Assembly: GCA_023818965.1 (NCBI GenBank)
Contig: JAMWCD010000002.1
Coordinates: 80,817 to 144,816, forward strand
DNA: 64,000 nt
Direction: 5' to 3'
Origin: Candidatus Omnitrophota bacterium
Lineage (GTDB): Bacteria > Ratteibacteria > UBA8468 > B48-G9 > DTJG01
The notes beneath the pieces were generated by a model. The model saw nothing but the letters and a program-made list of their open reading frames with translations, was not told the origin of the DNA and did no database searches. A program made the translations under genes and the position numbers. How positions within the stretch are numbered: position 1 is the first letter of the stretch; every line of letters begins with the position of its first letter. Shown here piece by piece: positions 19,840-30,511 of this stretch.

Positions 19840-20574
19840 TCAGGGTTTTTCCGAGTTTTTAATGATATCTACCATTTCCTTTACAGCACTGTGCAATCCT
19901 ACAAATACTGACTTACAAATGATGCTGTATCCGATATTGAATTCTTCTATCTGGGGTATTTTTAAAATTGGAAGGATATTTCTGTAATCAAGGCCATGGC
20001 CTGCGTGAACCTTTAGTCCCTTAGAAATGCCAAATTCTGATGCTTTAACAATTTTTCCAAGTTCATTCTTCCATGCGTCTTCATCATCCTTTTCAAAAAA
20101 TTCCGCATATCTACCTGTATGAAGTTCTACTGCACAGGCTCCTGCCTCCTTGCTTGCTTCAATCTGTTCAATATCAGGTTCAACAAACATACTCACTTCG
20201 ATATTTTTATCACGAAACTTTTTTACAATGTCCTTCAGTTTTTCAATATTTCCTGAAACATCAAGACCACCTTCTGTTGTCAATTCCTGTCTTTTTTCTG
20301 GTACAAGGGTTACCTGTGCAGGACATATATCCAGTGCAATCCTGACAATTTCTTCACTTGTAGCCATTTCAAGATTAAGCCGTCTTACTGTGTTTTTTAA
20401 TGCAAAGACATCTCTATCCTGAATATGCCTTCTATCCTCTCTCAGGTGACAGACAATAGAGTCGCAACCAGCGATTTCACAAATACCTGCAGCAATGACA
20501 GGGTCAGGAAATCTACCCTTTCTTGCCTGTCTTAATGTTGCAATATGATCAACATTAACACCTAACTTTTTCAT
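19840..20574 (-). CDS. pdxJ: pyridoxine 5'-phosphate synthase
   Basis: KLGVNVDHIATLRQARKGRFPDPVIAA, HLREDRRHIQDRDV, LKVHAGHGLDYRNI, EFNIGYSII. Confidence 0.96.
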   Translation of the reverse strand: MKKLGVNVDHIATLRQARKGRFPDPVIAAGICEIAGCDSIVCHLREDRRHIQDRDVFALKNTVRRLNLEMATSEEIVRIALDICPAQVTLVPEKRQELTTEGGLDVSGNIEKLKDIVKKFRDKNIEVSMFVEPDIEQIEASKEAGACAVELHTGRYAEFFEKDDEDAWKNELGKIVKASEFGISKGLKVHAGHGLDYRNILPILKIPQIEEFNIGYSIICKSVFVGLHSAVKEMVDIIKNSEKP

Positions 20575-21685
20575 TTTTCCCTCCCTGTAAAATTTCCTCT
20601 AACTTCTTTATTAAAAATCGATTCTCAGAGGGTTTTCCTATTGTAATTCTCACAAAATTCCCCTTTATCCCAAATCCTGACATTGGTCTTATGATTATTC
20701 CCCTCTTTTCAAGCTCCTGACATAACCAGTTAGAATCTTCTTTTACACAGCAAAACAAGAAATTTGCCTCAGAAGGAAATACCTGAAATCCAAGTTTTTC
20801 AAGATTTTTCTTAAGGTATACTTTTCCTCTGTTATTATTTTCCACTGATTTTGCCACAAACTGGTGGTCATCCAGGGCTGCTAAAGCTGCCTGCTGAGCA
20901 ACAGAAGTAGTGTTAAACGGTGGTCTGATCTTTTCCATAATCGAAATAACATCCTTTGAGGAAATTCCATAACCAATTCTTAATCCTGCCAATCCATAGA
21001 TTTTTGAAAATGTCCTTGTAACTATTACATTTTTCCTTTCAATCCATGGTAATGCAGTTCCAAATTCACTATCCTGGGCATATTCAACATAAGCTTCGTC
21101 GCATAATATCAAAATATTATCTGGAACACTTTTCATAAATTCGGAAACTTGACTTTTTTTGATGTAAGAACCTGTTGGGTTATTGGGATTACAGAGAATT
21201 ATCATTTTGGTCTTCTTTGTAATTTTTTCGCAGATTTTTTCAAGATTATAGGTCATATCATCGTTTAACTGAACAATTACTGGTTCCAGACTGAATGCGT
21301 GGGCAAGAATTTTGTAAATGATAAATGATGGGGATGGAAAAATCACCTGGTCATGTTCTTCACAGAATGCCTGCATTGCCATGCTAATGATTTCACTGGA
21401 ACCACTTCCTATAATAATCTGGTCGACCTGCAATTTCAATATTGACGCAAGTTTTTCCCTTAACAAATATGCAGAACCTTCAGGATACCTGTTGAGTGAG
21501 CCAAGACATTTTTTTATGGCTTTTATAGCCATTGGAGAAGTACCACAGGGATTTTCATTTGAAGCAAGTTTAATAATTTTCTCCAATTTCCTTTCTCTGA
21601 ATAAAACTTCAGCAGGTTTTCCAGGAACATATGGAGAAATAAAAGAAAGACTTTTCCTTGCCAGAGATTCAATGTGATGTTTCAT
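20555..21685 (-). CDS. hisC: histidinol-phosphate aminotransferase
   Basis: KLASNENPCGTSPMAIKAI, NPNNPTGSYI, CDEAYVEYA, TFSKIYGLAGLRIGYG. Confidence 0.94.
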   Translation of the reverse strand: MKHHIESLARKSLSFISPYVPGKPAEVLFRERKLEKIIKLASNENPCGTSPMAIKAIKKCLGSLNRYPEGSAYLLREKLASILKLQVDQIIIGSGSSEIISMAMQAFCEEHDQVIFPSPSFIIYKILAHAFSLEPVIVQLNDDMTYNLEKICEKITKKTKMIILCNPNNPTGSYIKKSQVSEFMKSVPDNILILCDEAYVEYAQDSEFGTALPWIERKNVIVTRTFSKIYGLAGLRIGYGISSKDVISIMEKIRPPFNTTSVAQQAALAALDDHQFVAKSVENNNRGKVYLKKNLEKLGFQVFPSEANFLFCCVKEDSNWLCQELEKRGIIIRPMSGFGIKGNFVRITIGKPSENRFLIKKLEEILQGGKNEKVRC

Positions 21686-22683
21686 TATAACTCCAATCCA
21701 ACAAGTTTTCTAACATTTTCCATCGTCTGCTGTGCAACAGATTGTGCTTTTCTTTGTCCTTTTTTCAAAATCTCCCAGACCTGTTCAGGGTTTTTTTCAA
21801 GGATTTTTCTTTTTTCCCTTACCGGGATAAGATAATGATTTAGTTCCTCAGCCATTTGTTTTTTACAATCCACGCATCCAATCTTTGCTGAAAGGCATTC
21901 CTGTTTCACATCCTGCCAGTGATTTGAAACAAGTTTCCTGTATGCGAAAACAGGACACTCATCAGGATGCCCGGGATCTTTCCTGTATATCCGTTTCGGG
22001 TCAGTAAACATTCTGGCAATCTTTGATGCAATTTCCTCCTCAGAATCTTTAAGAAAAATTGCATTTCCATATGATTTGCTCATTTTTCTGCCATCGATAC
22101 CTGGAACTTTTGGAGTTTCTGTTAGTAACTCCTTTGGTTCAGGAAAGTATTGACCATACAAAAAATTAAATCTTCGTGCAATTTCCCTTGTAAGTTCAAG
22201 ATGTGGTAATTGGTCTATTCCTATAGGTACATATCGTGCATGATAAATAAGAATATCCGCTGCCTGCAACACTGGATAACCAAGAAACCCATAGGTTGTA
22301 AGATCTTTTTCACTCAATTCCTGAATCTGTTCCTTGTACACAGGATTTCTTTCCAGCCACGGAACAGGAACAATCATCGAAAGAATCAAATTCAACTCAG
22401 CATGTTCCTTAATCATTGACTGGATAAAAATTACTGATTTTTCGGGGTCAAGCCCACAGGAAAGAAAATCAAGTGCTATTTCAAAGACATTATTTTTTAT
22501 TTCCCCGGGATTTTTATATTCTGTACTGAGTGCATGCCAGTCCGCAATCATATAAAAACAATCGTAATGGCTATCCTGAAGTTTCTTCCAGTTTGCAAGT
22601 GCTCCAAAAAGATGCCCTATATGAAGCGGTCCTGTCGGTCTCATTCCACTTAATACTCTTTTTTCTGAACTTAATAAGTTCAT
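21685..22683 (-). CDS. trpS: tryptophanyl-tRNA synthetase
   Basis: LSGMRPTGPLHIGHLFGALANW, DQLPHLELTREIARRFN, GRKMSKSYGN; start set at MNLLSSEKRVLSG. Confidence 0.95.
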   Translation of the reverse strand: MNLLSSEKRVLSGMRPTGPLHIGHLFGALANWKKLQDSHYDCFYMIADWHALSTEYKNPGEIKNNVFEIALDFLSCGLDPEKSVIFIQSMIKEHAELNLILSMIVPVPWLERNPVYKEQIQELSEKDLTTYGFLGYPVLQAADILIYHARYVPIGIDQLPHLELTREIARRFNFLYGQYFPEPKELLTETPKVPGIDGRKMSKSYGNAIFLKDSEEEIASKIARMFTDPKRIYRKDPGHPDECPVFAYRKLVSNHWQDVKQECLSAKIGCVDCKKQMAEELNHYLIPVREKRKILEKNPEQVWEILKKGQRKAQSVAQQTMENVRKLVGLEL

Positions 22684-22687
22684 GACT

Positions 22688-23554
22688 TCATTTCCTTTTT
22701 GTTGATTGCTGTTTTTCAAAAAATTGTTTTAGAATTTGTCTATGGTCAAAAGCCATCTCTTCCGGTAGATCTGCCTCTGAAAAAATTCTGACTGATGATG
22801 CATCATCCCCTGCCTTCAATTGTCCACTTGCCTGTGCAACAAACACAATTGATATTGTATGAAATCTCGGATCTCGGTGCGGGTCTGAAAAAACCCCAAA
22901 TAGTTCGAGATCCCTGATGTCAAGCCCTGTCTCCTCTTTTGCTTCCCTCACTGCTGCCTGTTCTGCGGATTCACCATAATTTATGAAGCCACCAGGAATT
23001 GCCCAGCCATGAGGTGGATTTTTTCTATATACGCAAACCACGCCCCCATCTTTTTTTATAATAATGTCAGCAGCAGGATATGGATTTTTAAATGTTTTTG
23101 AGGCAAGATTTTTTAGTTCGGGCTCAATTTCTTCAACAAATTCCTGCATTGATTTACTATTTTCAAAAACAATAGTGACTTTTTCCATCTTCATTCTACG
23201 ACCAATAATCTTAATCAATCCTTCAGCAATCACATGGAACAAAATTTTTCTCCCCTGCACAAAATCAGTCAAAGCAGGGACGAAAAAAGTTAATGAACTG
23301 GAACATTTTTCCTCTTTTGAAACAATGGCGTCAAAGTGGCGACGAAAAATTTCAATCCTCTCTTCTGTCTCATTTTGAAAAACAGGTAGCATTACAATAC
23401 GAGATGATTTAAATCTTTCATTCAATTTCTTCATTTCTATCTCTGAAAAACCCGTATCGGGTTGAATAACCATAACCAGTGCAGCCTCCAACAGGTCTCC
23501 ACCATCTGACAGTACGAATTGAGTATCTGCAATGAAATATGTTAATCTTTCCAT
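22688..23554 (-). CDS. NUDIX hydrolase with about 160-aa N-terminal extension of unknown function
   Basis: NUDIX box GGFINYGESAEQAAVREAKEETGLD; long unassigned N-terminal domain. Confidence 0.85.
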   Translation of the reverse strand: MERLTYFIADTQFVLSDGGDLLEAALVMVIQPDTGFSEIEMKKLNERFKSSRIVMLPVFQNETEERIEIFRRHFDAIVSKEEKCSSSLTFFVPALTDFVQGRKILFHVIAEGLIKIIGRRMKMEKVTIVFENSKSMQEFVEEIEPELKNLASKTFKNPYPAADIIIKKDGGVVCVYRKNPPHGWAIPGGFINYGESAEQAAVREAKEETGLDIRDLELFGVFSDPHRDPRFHTISIVFVAQASGQLKAGDDASSVRIFSEADLPEEMAFDHRQILKQFFEKQQSTKRK

Positions 23555-23566
23555 TTTATTAACTTC

Positions 23567-23582
23567 ATAACTTATTAAGTTA
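23567..23582. repeat. dispersed intergenic palindromic repeat copy C (core ATAACTTATTAAGTTA)
   Basis: Within TTATTAACTTCATAACTTATTAAGTTAATAACTTAATCACTTCAT between the NUDIX gene and yjbQ. Confidence 0.5.
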
Positions 23583-23591
23583 ATAACTTAA

Positions 23592-23981
23592 TCACTTCAT
23601 TTTTAACCAGATTTCCCTTGTCCTGGGACCATCAAACTCACAGAGGAATACACCCTGCCATGTACCAAGTTGAATCTTGCCATTTTCAATTATAAGAGTA
23701 ACTGAATGCCCAACCACTGATGATTGAATGTGAGCATCAGAATTCCCTTCAGTATGCCTGTATTTTCCGTATTCGGGAACAATACTGGAAAGTGTGTTTA
23801 CCATATCCATGCGAACTGACGGATCGGCATTTTCATTTATTGTAATTCCACACGTTGTGTGTGGAACAAAAATAACACAAATTCCATCGTTTATTTTATT
23901 TTCACGCAATACCTTTAATATTTCAGTGGTTATATCAATCATTTCTTTTCTCTGCCTTGTCTGAAATGTTATTCTGTACAT
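23592..23981 (-). CDS. yjbQ: secondary thiamine-phosphate synthase / YjbQ family protein
   Basis: ICVIFVPHTTCGITINENADPSVRMDMVNTL, SSVVGHSVTLIIENGKIQLGTWQGVFLCEFDGPRTREIWLK. Confidence 0.9.
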   Translation of the reverse strand: MYRITFQTRQRKEMIDITTEILKVLRENKINDGICVIFVPHTTCGITINENADPSVRMDMVNTLSSIVPEYGKYRHTEGNSDAHIQSSVVGHSVTLIIENGKIQLGTWQGVFLCEFDGPRTREIWLKMK

Positions 23982-23991
23982 TTTGCCCCTC

Positions 23992-25350
23992 TCACTCTGC
24001 CTGATAAAATGTCTTATATGCAAGATATGTAGAAAAGATATCTGCCTTGCCTGTAACCTCAAATGGTGCATGCATGGAAATAACACCGGTTCCGCAATCA
24101 ATTGTTGGAATGTTGTATCTGGCAAAAAATGTCGCCACTGTTCCACCCCCACCCTGCTCTACTTTTCCGATTTCAGATGGTTGCCAGCAAACATTTGCCT
24201 TGTCAAAAATGTTCCTTATCCACGCAATATATTCTGCAGATGGTTCAGTGCTTCCTGCCTTTCCTCTTCCACCGGTTGTCCTCTCAACACATACACCGTG
24301 ATTGATTTTTGCAGAATTTCTCGGATCAAACACTTCTTTATATCCAGGATCAAACAAACTTGATACATCGGCTGATATTGCTTTTGAATTTTCAAACAAA
24401 AACCTTAATGATTTTTTACAACCTGTTTTCTCCATAACTTCTTCAAGAAAAAACTGGAAAAATGCGGATTGTGCTGAAGTACTGCCGTAACTACCAATTT
24501 CTTCCTGGTCAACAAGTATACAGAATCCACTCTTTTCAAGTTTTTCACTCTCAAATAGCGCCTTCATTGAAGTATATGCACAAACCCTGTCATCCTGACC
24601 GTATCCTAAAATCAGACTCTGGTCAATTCCAAGATGCCTGGCATTTCCTGCTGGTACTGCTTCAAATTCAGCACTGATGAGGTCTTCTTCTGTTATCCCG
24701 TACTTTTCCTTTAAAATCAAGAAAAGATGATTTTTCACTGGTTCCTTATCATTTTTCACAGGGATTGTTGCTGCAAGAATATTAAGATTCTCACCTGGAA
24801 AACCATCCTCAATCGTTTTTTTAACCTGGTCCTTTGCAAGATGGGGAAGCAGGTCTGTTATTGTAAAAACTGGATCATTCATGTCGTCTCCAATTTCAAT
24901 TGTTTTTTTCTCCCCTGTTTTTAAAACAACAGTGCCATAAAGTGCCAGTGGTATGGTTAACCACTGATATTTTTTAATACCTCCGTAATAACAGGTTTTA
25001 AAATATACAATCCCATCGTCTTCGTAAACAGGATTTGGTTTTAAATCCAGCCGTGGAGCATCAACATGGGAAACGATGAATCTTGCGCCAGTATCAAGTG
25101 GTTGCTTTCCAATAATTCCAAAAATGACCTGTTTTCCTTTGTTAACCTTGAAAATCTTATCCCCTGAAACAAGTTTTCCTTTTGTCGAAATATCCTGAAA
25201 ACCTGACGAAATTGCAATATTGACGGCTGACTGGACAAATTTTCTTTCCGTCTTATTTTCAGATATGAAATGCCTGTATCCTTCAGCAAATTCAAAAATG
25301 TTTTTCTTTTCTTTGTCACTCAATACTTCCCACGCATTTTTCTTCAACAT
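23992..25350 (-). CDS. M18 family aminopeptidase
   Basis: FIVSHVDAPRLDLKPNPVYEDDGIVYFKTCYYGG, ILVDQEEIGSYGSTSAQS, IDCGTGVISMHAPFEVTGKADI. Confidence 0.92.
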   Translation of the reverse strand: MLKKNAWEVLSDKEKKNIFEFAEGYRHFISENKTERKFVQSAVNIAISSGFQDISTKGKLVSGDKIFKVNKGKQVIFGIIGKQPLDTGARFIVSHVDAPRLDLKPNPVYEDDGIVYFKTCYYGGIKKYQWLTIPLALYGTVVLKTGEKKTIEIGDDMNDPVFTITDLLPHLAKDQVKKTIEDGFPGENLNILAATIPVKNDKEPVKNHLFLILKEKYGITEEDLISAEFEAVPAGNARHLGIDQSLILGYGQDDRVCAYTSMKALFESEKLEKSGFCILVDQEEIGSYGSTSAQSAFFQFFLEEVMEKTGCKKSLRFLFENSKAISADVSSLFDPGYKEVFDPRNSAKINHGVCVERTTGGRGKAGSTEPSAEYIAWIRNIFDKANVCWQPSEIGKVEQGGGGTVATFFARYNIPTIDCGTGVISMHAPFEVTGKADIFSTYLAYKTFYQAE

Positions 25351-25419
25351 ATTTCCTCCATAGAAATGGATAATTCGTTACACTGTTGTATTGTAATAAC
25401 AAAAAATTCGTCCGTCAAC

Positions 25420-25920
25420 TTACCAGTGTTCCCATCTTATTACTTCATCCAGCGACTTTTTCGGCGGGCATGGTTGTTCATCAGGATAACCAAGAGCAAT
25501 AATAGATACAAGTTTCTGATTTTCTGGAGCATTAACAATTTCAGAAATTTTTTTCACATATGGCTTTTTATCTCCTGCAATCCAGCAACTTCCAATACCA
25601 TATGCCTTTGCAGCAAGCAAAATATTTTCTGTTGCAGCAGAACCATCCTCAAGATAATATTTTGTATCCTCGCAAAAAACCAGGATGCAACATGGTGCCT
25701 GAGCAAGAAATTTCCCATAGTCAGTCGCTTCAGCAATCTTTTTAATTGTTTTCTCTTCTGTGATGACAACAAATGTCCATGGTTGCAAATTCCGGGCTGT
25801 CGGTGCCAGGCGTGCGCAATCAATGATATCCTTAAGAATGTTTATCGAGATGGGTGTGACTTTGAATGCCCTGATACTTCGTCTTTCTTTGATCACATCC
25901 AGCAAGGTTTTTCCCTGCAT
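25420..25920 (-). CDS. nitroreductase family protein
   Basis: DVIKERRSIRAFK, ARLAPTARNLQPWTFVVIT, ILLAAKAYGIGSCWIAG, IIALGYPDEQ. Confidence 0.93.
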   Translation of the reverse strand: MQGKTLLDVIKERRSIRAFKVTPISINILKDIIDCARLAPTARNLQPWTFVVITEEKTIKKIAEATDYGKFLAQAPCCILVFCEDTKYYLEDGSAATENILLAAKAYGIGSCWIAGDKKPYVKKISEIVNAPENQKLVSIIALGYPDEQPCPPKKSLDEVIRWEHW

Positions 25921-25982
25921 TTTTACCCCTTTTTTTGAATTTTAGAAAATAGACATTCTGTCTGTTTTGAATTTGTTTCATA

Positions 25983-26519
25983 TTAATAATCAATCCCCCT
26001 TTTTGCAGAAATTTCAGGAAACACATGTTTAATACATCTCATCTCTGTCACAATGTCTGATTTTTCCACTATTTTTGCACTCATACCCCTTCCTGTCAGT
26101 ATAATGTTGATTCCCGGAATTTGATCCTTTGCAAAACAAATGAATGAAGCAAGCTCTTTTTCCTCCAGAATTTTATCTCTGATTCCTATAAGAATTTCAT
26201 CCATTACAAGAAGGTCGCATTTTTTTATTGTCTTGAACTTGTTCTTAAATTTTTCCCATTCTCCTCTGAACAATTTTTTGAAATCGCTTTTCTTAAGATT
26301 TCCGGAAAATGCAGGATGTTCCTGGCAGAATCCATAAACCTTACAACCCTTTAGTGTTTTCAGTACCTTAAATTCTCCGGAAAACCCTTTCTTAAAAAAT
26401 GTGCAGAAAACCACTTTACCACCCCAGCCAATGGTCCTGAGAACACAACCCAATGCAGCAGTTGTTTTCCCTTTTCCATCCCCTGAGAATGTAATCAACA
26501 AACCATTGTCCTGCATCAC
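25983..26519 (-). CDS. cobO: cob(I)alamin adenosyltransferase (CobO/BtuR type)
   Basis: LITFSGDGKGKTTAALGCVLRTIGWGGKVVFCTFFKK, LLVMDEILIGIRDKIL. Confidence 0.9.
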   Translation of the reverse strand: MMQDNGLLITFSGDGKGKTTAALGCVLRTIGWGGKVVFCTFFKKGFSGEFKVLKTLKGCKVYGFCQEHPAFSGNLKKSDFKKLFRGEWEKFKNKFKTIKKCDLLVMDEILIGIRDKILEEKELASFICFAKDQIPGINIILTGRGMSAKIVEKSDIVTEMRCIKHVFPEISAKRGIDY

Positions 26520-27577
26520 AATTCTACTGGTTTTCCGGTCTCAGCAGATTTATAAATGTTTTCTATAATTTTTATGACAGTAATAATCTCTTCAGGTTTT
26601 GTAATCGGCTGTGTATCATTTCTCACACAATTAACAAAATGCTCAATTTCAAGTTGATACACATTTTGAGAAGGAAACTCCAGCGTGGTATCAACAGGAT
26701 ATCCATTGAGTTCACCAAAAATTTTAAGAGGTGGTTTTGATTCTGTCCAGTACTGAACACCTGATTTTGTTCCAAATAGAGAAATTTTCATTCCTGTTTC
26801 AGAATTCCCTGCCCAGCTTGCTTCAAGAAACAGGGTAACATTATTTTTAAACCTGATAAATCCAGCGGCTAAATCTTCAACATCAAAAGTTCCTGTCGGC
26901 TTATCCCCTACCCTGCTCCAGATTGGTGGCCAGCCCCCATCGATTGCCTGGTTTTTGAATTTATTGTAAGAGACACCTACAATCAATTCGGGTTCAGGGC
27001 ATCCCATCAAATAAATCGCAAGGTCAAGAATGTGTACACCAATATCAATAAGTGGTCCGCCGCCTGCCAGTTTTTTCGTTGTAAACCATGTACCAAGACC
27101 AGGGATTCCCCTTCTTCTCAGGCATGATGCCTTCCCATAGTAAATCTCTCCCATCTGTCCATTATCGACCATTTTCTTAATAAACTGACTGTGCGGGGCA
27201 AATCTATTACAAAATGCTCCCATAAATTTATTTCCGGTCTCTTTTGCTGTATTGACAATAGCCCGGGCTTCATCTGTATTTAGCGCAATCGGCTTCTCAC
27301 AGATAACATGTTTTCCGGATTTTAATGCTGCTATAGATTGTTGTGCATGAAATGCGTTTGGGGAACAAATACTGATAATATCAAGTGGCTCCTTCAGTAT
27401 ATCTTCCCAGTTTACAAATCTCTTTAAAATACCGAATTTCTCAGCCACAAATGCAAGCTTCTGTTCATTTGGATCACTGATGGCACAAACTTCAACATCT
27501 GCAATTTTCTTGAATGCCTCAATGTGAAAATGAGAAATCCCACCTGCACCTATCACACCAACTTTCAATTTTTTCAT
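26516..27577 (-). CDS. Gfo/Idh/MocA family oxidoreductase
   Basis: KVGVIGAGGISHFHIEAFKKI, ICSPNAFHAQQSIAALKSGKHVICEKPIALN. Confidence 0.94.
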   Translation of the reverse strand: MKKLKVGVIGAGGISHFHIEAFKKIADVEVCAISDPNEQKLAFVAEKFGILKRFVNWEDILKEPLDIISICSPNAFHAQQSIAALKSGKHVICEKPIALNTDEARAIVNTAKETGNKFMGAFCNRFAPHSQFIKKMVDNGQMGEIYYGKASCLRRRGIPGLGTWFTTKKLAGGGPLIDIGVHILDLAIYLMGCPEPELIVGVSYNKFKNQAIDGGWPPIWSRVGDKPTGTFDVEDLAAGFIRFKNNVTLFLEASWAGNSETGMKISLFGTKSGVQYWTESKPPLKIFGELNGYPVDTTLEFPSQNVYQLEIEHFVNCVRNDTQPITKPEEIITVIKIIENIYKSAETGKPVEL

Positions 27578-27640
27578 TTTTCTCCTCCTGAGGTTTTTTG
27601 TTTAATATTATAACAGAAGAAAACCGAAAGTAAAAAACAA

Positions 27641-27669
27641 TTGAAAAATCTCAAAGATTGATGTATATT
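27641..27669 (+). promoter_or_regulatory. putative sigma70 promoter for leuS (TTGAAA-17-TATATT)
   Basis: -35 27641-27646, -10 27664-27669; supports the downstream leuS start at 27717. Confidence 0.55.
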
Positions 27670-27716
27670 TTATGTTATTAAAGAAAAAAGGCAACACTGT
27701 TTACAGGGGAAAAATA

Positions 27717-30170
27717 ATGGAGAAAGAAAAAAAGTACGAACCTTCTTTGATCGAAGAAAAATGGAGAAGGATCTGGGAAGAGAAAAAGATTAATTATACA
27801 GATGTAAACACAACAAAGAAAAAGTACTACTGCCTTGATATGTTTCCATATCCTTCAGGCTCAGGGCTTCATGTTGGACACTGGAGAGGTTATGTGCTTT
27901 CAGATGTCTGGGCACGATATATGAGATTGCAGGGTTATCATGTTCTGCATCCCATGGGATGGGATTCTTTTGGATTACCGGCAGAAAATGATGCAATAAA
28001 AAAGGGCATACATCCAAAAATCAGTACAAGAAATAACATTGATAATATTCGTCGGCAATTGAAGGAAATTGGAGCAATGTATGACTGGACAAAAGAAATT
28101 AACACAAGTGACCCTGAATATTACAAATGGACACAATGGATTTTTCTTCAAATGTTTCATAAAGGTCTGGCATACAGGGCAGAAATGCCAATCAACTGGT
28201 GTCCAAATTGCAAAACAGGACTGGCAAATGAAGAAGTTATCAATGGAAACTGCGAAAGATGCGGGACATCTGTAACAAAAAAAAGATTAATGCAGTGGAT
28301 GTTGAAAATTACTGCGTATGCAGAACGGCTCCTCAATGATCTTGACCGACTTGACTGGCCCGAAAAGGTTAAAATCATGCAGAAAAACTGGATTGGAAAA
28401 AGCGAGGGTGCCAGCATAATTTTTAAAATTGTCAATGAATCCTGCCTCGACCTTGAGGTTTTCACAACGCGGGCTGATACACTCTTTGGTGCCACATATG
28501 TTGTTATTGCCCCTGAACACCCGTTAATATTTAAAATTACCACACCAGAGAAAATTCAGGAGGTCAAAAAATATGTAGAAGAAGCAACAACAAAATCAGA
28601 ACTTGAAAGAACACATCTTTTGCATGAAAAAACAGGTGTTTTCACTGGTGCTTATGCAATTAATCCTGTAAATGGGAAAAAAGTCCCAATCTGGGTTGCT
28701 GACTATGTCCTTGCACATTATGGCTCGGGTGCTATTATGTCTGTACCTGCTCATGATCAGAGGGACTTTGAGTTTGCAAAGAAATTTGGATTACCGGTGA
28801 TAGAAGTCATCCACAGCGACAATGCTATTCGCAACGATGATGGTAGCCTTGCAGCCGCTTACGAAGGTCCCGGGATACTGATAAATTCAGGTCAATTTAA
28901 CGGCATTGAATCAGAAAAAGCAAAATACCTTATAACAAAGTGGCTGGAAGAAAATAAAATGGGAACATTCAAAACAACATATAGATTAAGGGACTGGGTG
29001 TTTTCAAGACAGAGATACTGGGGAGAACCAATTCCAATTGTATATTGTGATAAATGCGGCATTGTCCCTGTCAGGGAAAAAGACCTGCCTGTTGTTCTTC
29101 CTGATGTTGAATCATATAAACCCACTGGTACTGGAAAATCTCCTCTTGCTGCAATACCTGAGTTTGTTAACACAAAATGCCCGCAATGTTCAGGACATGC
29201 AACAAGAGAAACCGATACAATGCCGCAATGGGCTGGTTCTTCATGGTACTTTTTAAGGTATCCAAATCCTGATTTAAAAACAGCCGCCTTTGACAGAAAA
29301 ATTGTTGATAGATGGCTTCCTGTGGATTGCTACATCGGTGGCGTCGAACATGCGATTTTACATTTGTTGTATGCGAGGTTTTTCACAAAATTTCTGTATG
29401 ATATTGGTGCCATTGGATTTGATGAACCATTTTTAAAATTGTTCAATCAGGGAATGGTCACAAAATTCAGTGAGAAAACAGGAAAACTCGAGAAGATGTC
29501 AAAATCAAAAGGAAATGTTGTAAATCCTGACCCGTTGGTAAAAAAATACGGAACAGACACAGTGAGACTATACGAATTGTTTATAGGTCCTCCTGAACTC
29601 GATTCTGAGTGGAATGATAGCGGTATAGAGGGATGTTATAGATTTTTGAAAAAAGCATGGAACTTTGTCATCCAGCAGGTTGAAAAGAATTCTGAGACAG
29701 ATATTGATTCAAAGAAAAGATTGCATTTGCTCATCAAAAGGGTGACTGAAAGAATAAACGAATTTAAACTCAACACAGCAATCAGTGCCTTTATGGAATT
29801 CATGAAAGATTTACCAGACAATTGCTGTTTCTCAAGGCAGGATATAGAAAAGTTTATTATTCTCATCTCTCCCTTCGCACCACATTTTGCAGAAGAACTA
29901 TGGCAGGAATTTCTTGGACATTCTGATACTGTCTTTAATGCAAAATGGCCAGATGTGCAGCAGCAGATTATTTCTGAAGAAACCATTACATTACCTGTGC
30001 AGGTAGATGGAAAAGTCAGGGCAACTGTAAGTGTGGAAAAAACAGCAAACAGCGAAGAAATCCTGAAAAAAGCAATTGAATCGGTTTCAAAATTTATTCA
30101 GGGTAAAGATATTGTCAAAAAAATCTATATTCCCGGGAAAATCATAAGTATCGTGACACAAAAAAAATAG
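27717..30170 (+). CDS. leuS: leucyl-tRNA synthetase
   Basis: [60 protein letters not shown]; start [22 protein letters not shown]. Confidence 0.96.
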   Translation: MEKEKKYEPSLIEEKWRRIWEEKKINYTDVNTTKKKYYCLDMFPYPSGSGLHVGHWRGYVLSDVWARYMRLQGYHVLHPMGWDSFGLPAENDAIKKGIHPKISTRNNIDNIRRQLKEIGAMYDWTKEINTSDPEYYKWTQWIFLQMFHKGLAYRAEMPINWCPNCKTGLANEEVINGNCERCGTSVTKKRLMQWMLKITAYAERLLNDLDRLDWPEKVKIMQKNWIGKSEGASIIFKIVNESCLDLEVFTTRADTLFGATYVVIAPEHPLIFKITTPEKIQEVKKYVEEATTKSELERTHLLHEKTGVFTGAYAINPVNGKKVPIWVADYVLAHYGSGAIMSVPAHDQRDFEFAKKFGLPVIEVIHSDNAIRNDDGSLAAAYEGPGILINSGQFNGIESEKAKYLITKWLEENKMGTFKTTYRLRDWVFSRQRYWGEPIPIVYCDKCGIVPVREKDLPVVLPDVESYKPTGTGKSPLAAIPEFVNTKCPQCSGHATRETDTMPQWAGSSWYFLRYPNPDLKTAAFDRKIVDRWLPVDCYIGGVEHAILHLLYARFFTKFLYDIGAIGFDEPFLKLFNQGMVTKFSEKTGKLEKMSKSKGNVVNPDPLVKKYGTDTVRLYELFIGPPELDSEWNDSGIEGCYRFLKKAWNFVIQQVEKNSETDIDSKKRLHLLIKRVTERINEFKLNTAISAFMEFMKDLPDNCCFSRQDIEKFIILISPFAPHFAEELWQEFLGHSDTVFNAKWPDVQQQIISEETITLPVQVDGKVRATVSVEKTANSEEILKKAIESVSKFIQGKDIVKKIYIPGKIISIVTQKK

Positions 30171-30200
30171 GAGCCAGTTTTTTTACTGGCTCCTTTGTTC
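30170..30200 (+). terminator. bidirectional Rho-independent terminator between convergent leuS and a 76-aa ORF
   Basis: GGAGCCAGT-TTTTTT-ACTGGCTCC perfect 9-bp stem (30170-30178 / 30185-30193), T-rich downstream and A-run upstream. Confidence 0.8.
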
Positions 30201-30211
30201 TATCGAAAAAC

Positions 30212-30442
30212 TTATTTATTTTGTGACTGCTGTGTTTCTGCCTCCTTCTGCTTTTCTTTTTCCTTCTGTTCTTCTATTCTATCCTTGATGTCACTGATTC
30301 CTGCTGCAATTGCTATAACCCCAACAAGCAATATGAAAAATGGCACAGCTGCCTGCAAACCTTTAACAAATAAACTCCACCACCTGATAATACCTAACAA
30401 CCCTACGACTACCGCGATAATCCCGCCTATCAGAGCACCCAT
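30212..30442 (-). CDS. small membrane protein, hypothetical (76 aa)
   Basis: MGALIGGIIAVVVGLLGIIRWW..VPFFILLVGVIAIAAGISDIKDRIEEQKEKEKQKEAETQQSQNK; SD aggagg upstream. Confidence 0.65.
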   Translation of the reverse strand: MGALIGGIIAVVVGLLGIIRWWSLFVKGLQAAVPFFILLVGVIAIAAGISDIKDRIEEQKEKEKQKEAETQQSQNK

Positions 30443-30511
30443 TCATCCTCCTTTTTACTTTTTACAAAATTTCCTTAATTATTATTACATGGTCTTTTAT
30501 TTATGTCAATT

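Noticed and set aside
22667-22691. GAACTTAATAAGTTCATGACTTCAT as a fourth copy of the palindromic intergenic repeat
   Set aside because: Overlaps the trpS start codon region and encodes the N-terminus MNLLSS; similarity to the core is weaker and may be coincidental.
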